A DNA stretch of 14,229 nucleotides from Bacteroidales bacterium (lineage in GTDB: Bacteria > Bacteroidota > Bacteroidia > Bacteroidales > UBA7960), in the NCBI GenBank assembly GCA_007128045.1, contig SKYG01000227.1, positions 1-14,229 on the forward strand, read 5' to 3'. The translations under genes and the position numbers were made by a program. Below are positions 1-8,439 of this stretch, in pieces; within the stretch, counting starts at the first letter, position 1; each line of letters starts with the position of its first letter. The notes below the pieces were generated by a model. It was not told the origin of the DNA. It ran no database searches and was given only the letters and a program-made list of their open reading frames with translations.

Positions 1-16
1 GACCTTCGACTCTCTT

Positions 17-907
17 TTATCTAAGTGGTTCAATATGTATGGAGATAAACGTTTCCTTGCCATAAACTTCTCTCAGGCTTCTTTCTATACTGATGGTGAT
101 ATCATGTGCCTGAACAACATTCATATTGCTATCGACTTCTATATGCAGGTCAATGGCTATATTCTGTCCGATTCTCCTGGTCTTGAGGTCGTGGGGGTTA
201 TGCACGCCTTCAACACTTTCAGCTATTTTCAGGATCTCTGATTCTTCAATGCCTGGCAGCGATGTTTCTATGAGTTCCAGCAGTGATTCACGGGTGATTC
301 TGAAAGCGACCCTGAAGATAAAAAAGCTTACGACCATCGCGGCCAGTGGATCCAGAATGACCCAGTTATCTCCAAGAAAGATGGCACCCCCGATGCCCAG
401 CACGGTACCAATCGAAGAAAATGAATCGCTGCGATGGTGCCAGGCATTGGCCAGCACTACCTGGCTGTTGATCTGCTTCCCAACATTGATGGTGTAACGA
501 AAAAGTATCTCTTTAATCGCGATGGAAACCAGGGCTGCCAATAAGGCGATCATCCCTGGTTTTTCCAGGGGAGAATTCCCGTAATGTCCGATGATATTCT
601 TTAGCCCCGAACCGAATATGCCGACTCCCACGACAAACAATACGGTGCCCACAAATGCAGCGGCGAGTGTTTCGACCTTTCCATGGCCATATTTATGGTT
701 TCCATCGCGTGGTTTGGAGGCTACTTTCAAACTTCCAACCACCACCAGGTCGGTTCCAAAATCGCTTACCGAGTGAACGGCATCGGCAATCATGGCAGCG
801 CTACGTCCAAAAATTCCCGCAATCAGTTTGAAGACCATGAGTATCAGGTTGGCATAAAAGCCAATCCAGGTAACGCGGCTGGCCTGGTATTGTCGGGAAT
901 CTTTCAT
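17..907 (-). CDS. Cation diffusion facilitator (CDF) family metal exporter
   Basis: A 296-residue inner-membrane protein predicted to export divalent metal ions (Zn2+ or similar) in exchange for protons. The N-terminal two thirds hold about six hydrophobic segments. The metal site is visible as H45-x3-D49 in the second segment (HSVSD) and H157-x3-D161 in the fifth (HHRSD). In this family such an HD-HD set usually goes with Zn2+/Cd2+ selectivity, so zinc is inferred. Residues from about 210 form the cytoplasmic dimerisation domain, with the typical HDLKTRRIG, DLHIEVD, AHDI and IHIEP strings. Length and both ends look complete. Its ATG shares one base with the nqrF stop (TAATG on the minus strand), which suggests translational coupling and co-transcription as the last gene of the nqr operon. 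The substrate cannot be fixed from sequence; the family call is firm. Confidence 0.93.
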   Translation of the reverse strand: MKDSRQYQASRVTWIGFYANLILMVFKLIAGIFGRSAAMIADAVHSVSDFGTDLVVVGSLKVASKPRDGNHKYGHGKVETLAAAFVGTVLFVVGVGIFGSGLKNIIGHYGNSPLEKPGMIALLAALVSIAIKEILFRYTINVGKQINSQVVLANAWHHRSDSFSSIGTVLGIGGAIFLGDNWVILDPLAAMVVSFFIFRVAFRITRESLLELIETSLPGIEESEILKIAESVEGVHNPHDLKTRRIGQNIAIDLHIEVDSNMNVVQAHDITISIERSLREVYGKETFISIHIEPLR

Positions 908-2166
908 TACCCTCCAAAATCATCGAGGTCAATATTTTCTTCCGGCACCCCCAAATTATCGAGCATCTTCAATACCGATTCATTCATAATTGGGGGTCCA
1001 CACAGGTAATATTCCACTTCTTCAGGCTCGGGGTGTTTTTCCAGGTAGTTATCCAAAACAACCTGATGAATAAACCCTTTATGTCCGTCCCAGTTATCTT
1101 CTGCCAAAGGCTCTGACAAGGCTATATTAAATGTAAAATTGGGAAACTCCTTTTCAATCTGTCTGAATTCATCCTCATAGAATATTTCCCGTTTCGACCT
1201 GGCCCCATACCAATAGGAAACTTTCCGGTTGGTTTCAAGGGTATGGAACAGATGGAAGATATGTGATCTCAATGGAGCCATTCCAGCCCCTCCGCCAATA
1301 TATACCATCTCTTTACCGGTGTCCTTGATATGGAAGTCGCCGTACGGACCGGAGATCATCACCTTATCTCCAGGTTTTCTGGAGAAAATATAGGAAGAAC
1401 ATATTCCGGGGTTGACATTCATGAATTGATTGCGCTTGCTATCCCACGGAGGGGTGGCAATACGGATATTCAGCATGATGATATTGCCTTCTGCCGGATG
1501 ATTGGCCATGGAGTATGCCCGGAATATGGGCTCTGAGTTACGCATCTTCAGATTCCACATTTTCAGCTTGTCCCAGTCCTCACGGTATTCACTCTCTACA
1601 TAGATATCCTCGAAATCGACTTCACAGGGAGGAACATCGATCTGGATATATCCTCCAGACTGGAAATCCATCGACTCACCTTCGGGCAATTGCACGACAA
1701 ATTCCTTGATAAAGGTTGCCACATTGTGGTTTGAAACAACTTCACATTCCCATTTCTTGATGCCGAATATTTCTTTGGGGATCGTTATGTTCAGGTCTTG
1801 TTTCACTTTCACCTGGCAGCTGAGTCTCCATTGATCCTGGATTTCCTTGCGTGTAAAATAGCCAACCTCTGTTGGCAGAATATCTCCGGCCCCATCCAGA
1901 ACCTGGCATTTACACATCGCACAGGTGCCACCGCCGCCACACGCACTAGGGAGGTATATTCCCTCCTCCGACAAGGTGGTAAGCAAAGTGCTTCCGGCAT
2001 TAACAGATATCTTTTTGTCGTCGTTGATCGTCACGGTTACCGGGCCGCTGGGTACAAGTTTGTGGCGGGCGTATAGCAGTACGCCAACAAGCATCAGCAT
2101 GACAACCATGAACATCACCACACTTAAGACGATCACTGTAAGATTACCAACATCTAGCATTATCAT
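907..2166 (-). CDS. nqrF: Na+-translocating NADH:quinone reductase subunit F (NqrF)
   Basis: A 419-residue subunit that takes electrons from NADH through FAD and a 2Fe-2S cluster into the Na+-NQR complex. One N-terminal membrane anchor spans about residues 9-32. It is followed by a ferredoxin-like domain with cluster cysteines C76, C82, C85 and C117. The FAD/NADH reductase part shows RAYSMANHP (216-224) for FAD, GGGAGMAPLR (291-300) and YYLCGPP (386-392) for NADH, and the family C-terminus DDFGG. All expected motifs are present. A second ATG lies two codons in, so the start may be at 2160 instead. It lies 28 bases after the nqrE stop and overlaps the CDF gene by one base. Membrane-bound, cytoplasmic-facing. 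Confidence 0.98.
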   Translation of the reverse strand: MIMLDVGNLTVIVLSVVMFMVVMLMLVGVLLYARHKLVPSGPVTVTINDDKKISVNAGSTLLTTLSEEGIYLPSACGGGGTCAMCKCQVLDGAGDILPTEVGYFTRKEIQDQWRLSCQVKVKQDLNITIPKEIFGIKKWECEVVSNHNVATFIKEFVVQLPEGESMDFQSGGYIQIDVPPCEVDFEDIYVESEYREDWDKLKMWNLKMRNSEPIFRAYSMANHPAEGNIIMLNIRIATPPWDSKRNQFMNVNPGICSSYIFSRKPGDKVMISGPYGDFHIKDTGKEMVYIGGGAGMAPLRSHIFHLFHTLETNRKVSYWYGARSKREIFYEDEFRQIEKEFPNFTFNIALSEPLAEDNWDGHKGFIHQVVLDNYLEKHPEPEEVEYYLCGPPIMNESVLKMLDNLGVPEENIDLDDFGG

Positions 2167-2194
2167 GATAAAACAATTATTTCTAATACATCAT

Positions 2195-2812
2195 TTACAA
2201 TTCAATTCCCATAAAACTCATAAAGGCAATGCCCATTAAACCGGTGATTATAAAAGTGATACCAAGACCTCTCAGGGGAGCTGGCACGTTGGAGTACCTG
2301 ATCTTTTCCCTGATTGCAGCGATACCGGCAATGGCAAGAAACCAACCTACACCGCTTCCCAGGCCAAAAGAGATGGCTTCACTAATGTTTCCAAAGTTTC
2401 TTTCCTGCATAAACAGTGATCCTCCCAGGATTGCACAGTTAACAGCAATAAGTGGCAGGAAGATACCCAGCGAGGAGTACAATGTCGGGCTGAATTTCTC
2501 GATGATCATTTCAACAAGTTGCACCATAGCAGCAATGATGGCAATGAACATGATAAACGTTAAGAAGCTCAGATTAACGTCTGCAAATTGCGGCCCAAGC
2601 CAGATCAAGGCGCCTTTACCAAGAATGTGTGCCTCCAGCAAATAATTGATCGGTACGGTGATGCCCAGCACAAAGATCACGGCAAATCCAAGTCCAACAC
2701 TGGTGTCGACAGTTCTCGAAACGGCGAGGTAGGAACACATGCCTAAAAAATAGGCAAAGATCATGTTGTCAATAAATATTGACTTAACAAATATGTTGAC
2801 TAATTCTTCCAT
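2195..2812 (-). CDS. nqrE: Na+-translocating NADH:quinone reductase subunit E (NqrE)
   Basis: A 205-residue integral membrane subunit with about six hydrophobic helices, homologous in fold to NqrD and to RnfA. The two cysteines known in the family to help hold the intramembrane iron-sulfur centre shared with NqrD are visible: C26 in FLGMCSYLAVS and C126 in AVNCAILGG. The two halves of the protein are inverted repeats in this family, which fits the spacing of the two cysteine motifs. Full length; the ATG start gives the usual N-terminus MEELVNIFVKSIF. It sits between nqrD (64-base gap) and nqrF (28-base gap) in the standard order. Confidence 0.98.
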   Translation of the reverse strand: MEELVNIFVKSIFIDNMIFAYFLGMCSYLAVSRTVDTSVGLGFAVIFVLGITVPINYLLEAHILGKGALIWLGPQFADVNLSFLTFIMFIAIIAAMVQLVEMIIEKFSPTLYSSLGIFLPLIAVNCAILGGSLFMQERNFGNISEAISFGLGSGVGWFLAIAGIAAIREKIRYSNVPAPLRGLGITFIITGLMGIAFMSFMGIEL

Positions 2813-2876
2813 GTCATTTACGTTATCTGTTCTTCTTAATTCTTAAACTACATTTACAAACTATCAGACTCCAGGT

Positions 2877-3539
2877 TTAGCTGATGTCGATAAGGCTTTT
2901 GTCTCGGCTACGTTGCACCCAGATTATGATCCCGATAGTGATCAGGGCCATGGGAGGCAATATCATCAATCCGTTATTTACGTATCCATATTCATAGAAG
3001 ATATTTGGCACCACCTGATACCCCATTAGTGTACCAGAACCAAAAAGCTCTCTGAAAAATGCTACAGCCAGCAACACCCAACCATAACCGACAGCATTTC
3101 CGATACCATCAAGGAATGAAGGCCATGGTTTGCTTTTCATGGCAAAGGCTTCGAGCCGCCCCATGATGATGCAGTTGGTAATGATCAGCCCGACAAAGAC
3201 AGAGAGCTGCCGGCTCACATCATACAAAAAGGCACGCAGCACCTGGTCTACCAGGATCACCAGGGAAGCGATCACCGTTAACTGCACAATAATGCGTATT
3301 CTTGGTGGGATGGTGTTACGCAATAAAGAAATTACAACATTGGCTGTTCCCATCACCACCAATACTGATAGTGCCATCACCAGCGAGGGCTTTAACTGCA
3401 CGGTAATGGCAAGTACGGAACATATCCCCAGCACCTGTACATTGATCGGATTCTCCTTGCCCAGCGGGTCAGTAAGCAGCTTCTTGTTTTTTGCCGAGAA
3501 CAGTGGTTCTTTCAGCGGCATATTATTTGTATCACTCAT
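2877..3539 (-). CDS. nqrD: Na+-translocating NADH:quinone reductase subunit D (NqrD)
   Basis: A 220-residue integral membrane subunit, partner of NqrE. The conserved cysteine motifs are LGICSVLAIT (C40) and ITNCIIMGR (C123), the predicted NqrD ligands of the intramembrane iron-sulfur centre. A polar N-terminal stretch of about 30 residues precedes the first helix; it looks somewhat longer than in classical NqrD, but the start is supported by the ATGA overlap with the nqrC stop. Further family strings are FFRELFGSGTLMG and a charged C-terminus after the last helix. Part of the nqr operon. Confidence 0.98.
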   Translation of the reverse strand: MSDTNNMPLKEPLFSAKNKKLLTDPLGKENPINVQVLGICSVLAITVQLKPSLVMALSVLVVMGTANVVISLLRNTIPPRIRIIVQLTVIASLVILVDQVLRAFLYDVSRQLSVFVGLIITNCIIMGRLEAFAMKSKPWPSFLDGIGNAVGYGWVLLAVAFFRELFGSGTLMGYQVVPNIFYEYGYVNNGLMILPPMALITIGIIIWVQRSRDKSLIDIS

Positions 3540-4228
3540 AATGTGTTTATTTTTTTGAAGTACGACTCATAGGCACTCAATCCACTTTGCAGCATATTGG
3601 TAACCCCGTTAGATGTAATGGTACCACCACTGATACCGTCAACAGCATGAGGATCATCAGGCGGAGCACCCCCTTTAACCACCCTCACAGAGCGGAACTG
3701 TCCAGTTTCGTCAAATATCCTTTTGCCAGGAAATTGATCCTGAAAGTCATCGTCAGCGATCTCTGCGCCCAGGCCGGGAGTTTCAGATGCATGGTCAAAA
3801 TTGGCGCCGACAATGGTAGTCATATCCGAATCGAGGCTGACATATCCCCATATCGCACCCCATAACCCGTTGCCACGAATGGGCAATACATAGTAGGTGT
3901 TGCCATCCACATCTGCGATATAAACGGGCAGCATCCTCTCAGATAACTCTTTGCGATTTTCATCCTGCAGGTCTACTTCAAATGCGTCACCCTCAATCTC
4001 TTCTCCAAGGTGATTGACCACCTTTGCTGTTGTTATATACCTGTCAAACATGGCTTCTGCCTCACCTTTTGACGCCTCGATATTAATGGTGGACAAGATA
4101 TTTTGCATCTTCTCGATACGCATATTGCGTTCCTGAAGCGGCCTGAGTAAGGTTGCAGCACCTGATAATATCAGCGCTACCAGAATCACCATGCCAGATG
4201 CATAAAGAAATATATACCGGTTAGTCAT
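3536..4228 (-). CDS. nqrC: Na+-translocating NADH:quinone reductase subunit C (NqrC), covalent-FMN subunit
   Basis: A 230-residue subunit with one N-terminal membrane anchor (about residues 5-28) and an FMN-binding domain on the periplasmic side. The flavinylation motif reads DGISGGTITSNGV, placing the FMN phosphoester on T203. The third motif position is G where S-G-A-T is the common form, a conservative change. Attachment in known systems needs the flavin transferase ApbE, which is not in this window. The sequence TPGLGAEI (150-157) is a second typical FMN-domain string. The last four bases overlap the nqrD start (ATGA), so the two are probably translationally coupled. Confidence 0.97.
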   Translation of the reverse strand: MTNRYIFLYASGMVILVALILSGAATLLRPLQERNMRIEKMQNILSTINIEASKGEAEAMFDRYITTAKVVNHLGEEIEGDAFEVDLQDENRKELSERMLPVYIADVDGNTYYVLPIRGNGLWGAIWGYVSLDSDMTTIVGANFDHASETPGLGAEIADDDFQDQFPGKRIFDETGQFRSVRVVKGGAPPDDPHAVDGISGGTITSNGVTNMLQSGLSAYESYFKKINTL

Positions 4229-4253
4229 TGCAATTATATTTTTCAGTCATTGA

Positions 4254-5411
4254 TTAAATAGTAACCTGAGCTTTAACGGGTCGACGCAGCCTGCGTTTAA
4301 TATTTGACTGCACCACATAATGATCGATAAGTGGCGCAAACACATTCATAAATAAAATGGCCAGCATCATCCCTTCCGGATAGGCCGGGTTCACCACCCG
4401 TATCAGAACTGTGATAACACCAATCATCACACCATAAATATATTTACCTATTCCCGTCTGTGAGGCGGTCACAGGATCTGTGGCCATATACACAGCACCA
4501 AAGGCAAATCCTCCCATCACCAGGTGGTAATAGGCTGGAACAGCCATAAAGTCATTCACTGCAAACAGGTTAAACACCCCACCCATGAATAATCCACCGG
4601 CAACTACCGAAAGCATGATACGCAAACTGCCAACGCCAGTGGCTACAAGAATACTTGCGCCAAGTATGATAGCCAGGGTGGATGTTTCTCCTATCGAGCC
4701 CGGAATCGTACCAATAAACATGTCAAACAGCGATGGCAACATATGTCCTTCATTGGATGCCAGCACAGCCAGAGAAGTAGCCCCGGATATACCGTCAAGC
4801 TGCTCAGCAGTACCGGATATCCAGACTTCGCCAGACATATAAGCCGGATAGGCAAAGAAAAGAAACGCACGGGCAAGTAAGGCAGGGTTAAGGATATTCA
4901 TGCCCGTGCCACCAAAAACCTCTTTCCCAATGATCACGGCAAAAATGGTAGCTACTGCAACCATCCATAAAGGGGTGGTTACGGGCAACACCAGTGGGAT
5001 AAGCATCCCTGAAACAAGAAAACCTTCATTGACCTCATGATCGCGCAATTCAGCAAACAGAAACTCCACGGCCAGTCCGGAGGCATAGCTTACAACCACA
5101 ATAGGAAGTACCTTGATAAGCCCATACACGATCTGATCGATAAAGCTTACATCAGCTCCTATGGCCATATAATGCTGATAGCCTACATTCCACATCCCAA
5201 ACAGCAATGTGGGTACCAGGGCAATGATCACGAAAAACATGGTGCGCTTCATGTCTATGGCATCGCGTATGTGACTGCCCCTTCTGGTTACGTTGCCCTG
5301 AACAAACAAAAAGGTGTCAAAAGCCTCAAAACTTCTGTGAAACTTAGCAAACTTGCCTCCTTTCCCGAAATGGGGCCTTATTGAATCGACAATATTTCTT
5401 AATAGCTTCAT
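4254..5411 (-). CDS. nqrB: Na+-translocating NADH:quinone reductase subunit B (NqrB), covalent-FMN membrane subunit
   Basis: A 385-residue polytopic membrane subunit that carries a covalent FMN and, in the studied enzymes, takes part in sodium translocation and quinone reduction. The motif DGISGATSLAV places the FMN on T212. An amphipathic N-terminus (about residues 1-55, with the RRGSHIRDAIDMKR string) precedes about ten hydrophobic segments. The conserved EVFGGTGMNILNPALLARAF region (164-183) is intact. Length is within about 30 residues of classical NqrB. It follows nqrA after 82 bases with no gene or clear terminator between them, and precedes nqrC by 25 bases. Confidence 0.98.
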   Translation of the reverse strand: MKLLRNIVDSIRPHFGKGGKFAKFHRSFEAFDTFLFVQGNVTRRGSHIRDAIDMKRTMFFVIIALVPTLLFGMWNVGYQHYMAIGADVSFIDQIVYGLIKVLPIVVVSYASGLAVEFLFAELRDHEVNEGFLVSGMLIPLVLPVTTPLWMVAVATIFAVIIGKEVFGGTGMNILNPALLARAFLFFAYPAYMSGEVWISGTAEQLDGISGATSLAVLASNEGHMLPSLFDMFIGTIPGSIGETSTLAIILGASILVATGVGSLRIMLSVVAGGLFMGGVFNLFAVNDFMAVPAYYHLVMGGFAFGAVYMATDPVTASQTGIGKYIYGVMIGVITVLIRVVNPAYPEGMMLAILFMNVFAPLIDHYVVQSNIKRRLRRPVKAQVTI

Positions 5412-5493
5412 CTGGTTATAATTTGTCTAAAAGTCTGAATGTCAAAAGGTATACATTCTATAAACTATAATTTTCTGATGCCAAATTCCTGCA

Positions 5494-6855
5494 TCAGGAG
5501 AACTCTTTAATCATTACATCAAGCCCATCCCGGATAATGGTTTGCATTTCTGTTTTCGACGGACAAACATATTCACATAGGGCAAAATCTTCAGGAGCCA
5601 CCTCATAGATGCCTAACTGTTCCATCAAATCTATATCGTTGATCATAATGGCTTTCAGCAATTGCATAGGCAGAACATCCATAGGCAACACCTTTTCATA
5701 CAGGCCTGTAATGACAAATGGTCGCTCACCGCTTCTGATATTGGTATTATGCCGGAACTTTTTCCCAGGCATGAGGAATGAAAGGAAGGTTCTTGAATAA
5801 CTAAATTTATCCAGGTTTGGCGTCAGCCATCCTATCAGTTCTGGCTGATCCCCTTCCGGTAAGAGGGTAATCTGGCCATCATAAAAGCCCAGGTAGCCAT
5901 TAGATCCGATCTTTTTACCTGTAAGTGGATCACCACTAATAGTTCTTATGTTAACATCCTGTTGTAAACGGATATTCTTCTGAGCAAAAGATTCTATCAG
6001 CGCTCCGGAAATAACGCGGTAGTATCTTGGGTTAAGCACCTCTGAACCTGTCAGGGCCACGATCTTTGCGGCATCATAAATACCTTTTTCAAACAAGCGC
6101 CCGATGATGATCACATCCTGCACATCCAAATACCAAATAAGCTCGCCTTTATTCAGCGGATCTACATGATGTATCTGGATACCTACATTTCCTGCAGGAT
6201 GCGGGCCGGAGAACCTGTTTACCTTTGCATTCCGGGGCTTAAGGAAAGCCTCCGATGTAGTATGGATGGCATCTACGCCAAGATTTACAGCTCCATCAGT
6301 AAGACGTGATAACACATCAATACCTTTTTGGAAAGATGCCTCCTGTCCCTTTATTACAAAATCAAGATCCGGTGAAAGTGGGGCCGTATTGAAACAGGAA
6401 ATAAAAATGGACTTGGGCGTCATGCCGGCTTTGGCAATGACTGAGTAGGGCCGTTGCCTGATCATAGGCCATAAGCCAGCCTTCATCAGATGACTGGTGA
6501 TGTCTTCCCGCGTCATTGATTCAGGTTCCTTTATACCAAAATTTACATAGTCATCTGTTTCGTCAGGGTCTACCCTGAGCTCCAGTATCCGTCGCTTATC
6601 GCCACGTACAAGCAAAGAAAAGGTTCCGCTCACGGGTGAGGTAAAAATGATGTCTTTGTTGTATTTATCAAAAAACAAAGGAGTACCAGCTTTGACCTTG
6701 TCGCCCTCTTGAACCAGCATTTTGGGTGTAAGGCCATGAAAGTCGGCCGGACTGACTGCATATGACGAAGCCCTGGGTGCCAATTGAAGAATTTTTTCAG
6801 CCTCACCTGATAAAGGAATGTTCAACCCTTTCCTGATCTTTATAACTTTTGACAT
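5494..6855 (-). CDS. nqrA: Na+-translocating NADH:quinone reductase subunit A (NqrA)
   Basis: The 453-residue cytoplasmic subunit of Na+-NQR and first gene of the operon. The N-terminus SKVIKIRKGLNIPLSGEAE is typical, and a CEYVCPSK motif lies near the C-terminus (about 427-434). The frame stays open upstream to a TTG at 6891, adding 12 residues (from MLCFSF). The ATG at 6855 is preferred because it gives the family N-terminus and because the predicted promoter would start transcription near 6886, downstream of that TTG. The protein resembles RnfC and the biotin-lipoyl-like N-terminal fold of that group. No damage seen. Confidence 0.97.
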   Translation of the reverse strand: MSKVIKIRKGLNIPLSGEAEKILQLAPRASSYAVSPADFHGLTPKMLVQEGDKVKAGTPLFFDKYNKDIIFTSPVSGTFSLLVRGDKRRILELRVDPDETDDYVNFGIKEPESMTREDITSHLMKAGLWPMIRQRPYSVIAKAGMTPKSIFISCFNTAPLSPDLDFVIKGQEASFQKGIDVLSRLTDGAVNLGVDAIHTTSEAFLKPRNAKVNRFSGPHPAGNVGIQIHHVDPLNKGELIWYLDVQDVIIIGRLFEKGIYDAAKIVALTGSEVLNPRYYRVISGALIESFAQKNIRLQQDVNIRTISGDPLTGKKIGSNGYLGFYDGQITLLPEGDQPELIGWLTPNLDKFSYSRTFLSFLMPGKKFRHNTNIRSGERPFVITGLYEKVLPMDVLPMQLLKAIMINDIDLMEQLGIYEVAPEDFALCEYVCPSKTEMQTIIRDGLDVMIKEFS

Positions 6856-6892
6856 CTTTTTACGTTTAGGAATAAAAGAGAAACATAACAAG

Positions 6893-6923
6893 CAAAATTA
6901 TGCATATTTTTAAATACTTTAAA
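6893..6923 (-). promoter_or_regulatory. Predicted promoter of the nqr operon
   Basis: On the minus strand a perfect Bacteroidota -7 box TAATTTTG (TAnnTTTG) lies at 6900-6893. A TTTA box (one mismatch to TTTG) lies at 6923-6920, with a 19-base spacer. Transcription would begin around 6886, giving a leader of about 30 bases before the nqrA ATG. No Shine-Dalgarno sequence is seen, as usual for the phylum. The assignment rests on pattern match and position only. Confidence 0.65.
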
Positions 6924-6958
6924 CCTTTTTCGTCATGAATTGGTTTCCGGATACTCGG

Positions 6959-6985
6959 TTTGATTACGTTTTTTAATTTATTTTG
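6959..6985 (+). promoter_or_regulatory. Weak candidate promoter of the T9SS Plug-like gene
   Basis: TTTG at 6959-6962 is followed after 16 bases by TATTTTG at 6979-6985, one base short of the TAnnTTTG consensus and with a spacer shorter than usual. The position fits a start near 6992 and a leader of about 35 bases to the ATG at 7027. It would run divergently from the nqr promoter within the same 171-base gap. Confidence 0.3.
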
Positions 6986-7026
6986 CAACATTGACACCTA
7001 TTAATGCTCAAAAACCTGAACTGCTC

Positions 7027-8394
7027 ATGGGTCTGAAATCTCTAAAAAATGCCTGTCTGGTATTGGTGATTCTTTTAATGTACCAGTTAAACGCGTATAG
7101 TACGTCTCCATATCCTGAAGAAATCTTATTGCCGGCTGAAGCATCATCACTTAAAGAGCTGACAACCATTAAGCAACTGAATAAAGATTTTTTTCTTTTT
7201 GGTGATTTCATTTATAAGAACAACATCCAAACTGTTTTGTTTAATAAAAAAGGATTTGAATTAGCCCCCCCTCATATTCGAATGGGGTCTGACGAAACCC
7301 TCGAACTAAGGTTTGATGACCTGGATTCCGATTTTAAAAATTACCAGTATACGGTCATTCACTGCAATGCCGACTGGACACAATCCTCGCTCGATCCCTC
7401 CGAATATATTGATGGTTTCTACGAAGATATAATCAATGACTACTCACGGTCATTTAACACACGAACACAGTATACCCATTATTTTCTTGAATTCCCCAAC
7501 CATAACATCCGACCCAGAATATCAGGAAATTATTTACTGAAAGTATACGCAAATGGCAACAGGGATGACGTGGTACTTACCCGGCGGTTTATGGTATTCG
7601 AGCCATTGGTGCATGTTGAAGCATCTGTTAACATGGCCAACATGATCATGTATCGCGACACCAAACAGCAGGTCAGCTTTACAATAGATGCAACAGCATA
7701 TCGCATCTCCAACCCCCATCAGGAGATGAATGTGGTCATAACCCAAAACGGACGTTGGGATAATGCCATTACCGGACTGCCCCCAAGAGGCATACAAGGA
7801 ACCCGATATGTGTATGATTATGAAGTGGAAACACTTTTTGACGGAGGAAATGAATTCAGGCGGTTCGACACCAGAAGTCTGAGGTATATCACGGAGAGTG
7901 TGGCCGACATACAATCATCCTCACGGCATTGGGATGTATTTCTGCTGCCCGACCAGTTGCGTACCTTCAGAAGGTATTCGTCGGATAATGACATCAATGG
8001 GCGCTTTACAATAAGAAATGTTGATGGCAGGAGTGATATGCTGGAAGGCGACTATGCCTGGGTACATTTCAGCTTGCCGATGGAAGCACCCTCAGCAAAC
8101 GGGAACATTTATGTTATGGGCGAGCTTACCCATTGGGTATTTCATGACGACAATGTCATGAATTACAACTATCGTGAGAGAAAATATGAGTTGAGTCTGC
8201 TCCTGAAGCAAGGATACTATAATTACAAATACGCATTTGTTGAAGATGGGAAAAAAACTGCCGATATGGCTCTTATAGAAGGCAATCACTCCATCACTGA
8301 AAACGACTATAGCATCTTCGTGTACCACCGCCGGCCAGGAACACTCTACGACAGGCTGGTGGGCATTACCCATGTGAATTCAACAATTCGGTAG
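7027..8394 (+). CDS. Type IX secretion system Plug-family protein (DUF5103)
   Basis: A 455-residue exported protein of the family formerly called DUF5103. In Flavobacterium a member of this family, Plug, closes the periplasmic side of the SprA translocon pore of the T9SS. A signal peptide is visible (MGLKSLKNACLVLVILLMYQ, with cleavage likely near NAYS). The family signature runs at about residues 108-138 (YTVIHCNADWTQ, then the SEYIDGFYEDIIND string). Later parts alternate beta-strand-like segments, ending in a domain with YYNYKYAFVEDGKK and the closing string YDRLVGITHVN. The frame is open from a TTG at 6991, but the ATG at 7027 gives a proper signal peptide. The last codons (N-S-T-I) lie inside an interspersed repeat. 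It stands alone, divergent from nqrA and convergent with thiS. Confidence 0.9.
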   Translation: MGLKSLKNACLVLVILLMYQLNAYSTSPYPEEILLPAEASSLKELTTIKQLNKDFFLFGDFIYKNNIQTVLFNKKGFELAPPHIRMGSDETLELRFDDLDSDFKNYQYTVIHCNADWTQSSLDPSEYIDGFYEDIINDYSRSFNTRTQYTHYFLEFPNHNIRPRISGNYLLKVYANGNRDDVVLTRRFMVFEPLVHVEASVNMANMIMYRDTKQQVSFTIDATAYRISNPHQEMNVVITQNGRWDNAITGLPPRGIQGTRYVYDYEVETLFDGGNEFRRFDTRSLRYITESVADIQSSSRHWDVFLLPDQLRTFRRYSSDNDINGRFTIRNVDGRSDMLEGDYAWVHFSLPMEAPSANGNIYVMGELTHWVFHDDNVMNYNYRERKYELSLLLKQGYYNYKYAFVEDGKKTADMALIEGNHSITENDYSIFVYHRRPGTLYDRLVGITHVNSTIR

Positions 8395-8439
8395 TTGTAG
8401 GGACAGGACTTGGCCTGTCCTGTTGAATTGTTGAATTGA
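8377..8439 (+). repeat. Interspersed hairpin repeat, copy A (possible bidirectional terminator)
   Basis: The core at 8401-8420 is a hairpin: GGACAGG, six-base loop ACTTGG, CCTGTCC. It is flanked by a perfect 13-bp inverted repeat, AATTCAACAATTC (8377-8389) and GAATTGTTGAATT (8425-8437). It fills the gap between the convergent Plug and thiS genes, starts inside the Plug 3' end and stops one base before the thiS stop codon. Related copies lie at 12413-12461 and 13923-13999. No T tract follows the stem, so a terminator role is only inferred from position. Confidence 0.75.

Noticed and set aside
1798..2239. Open frames of about 90-100 codons opposite nqrF
   Set aside because: They lie antisense to a fully conserved gene, with no family features of their own; shadow frames.
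6856..6891. TTG start at 6891 for NqrA
   Set aside because: It adds residues outside the family N-terminus and lies upstream of the predicted transcription start.
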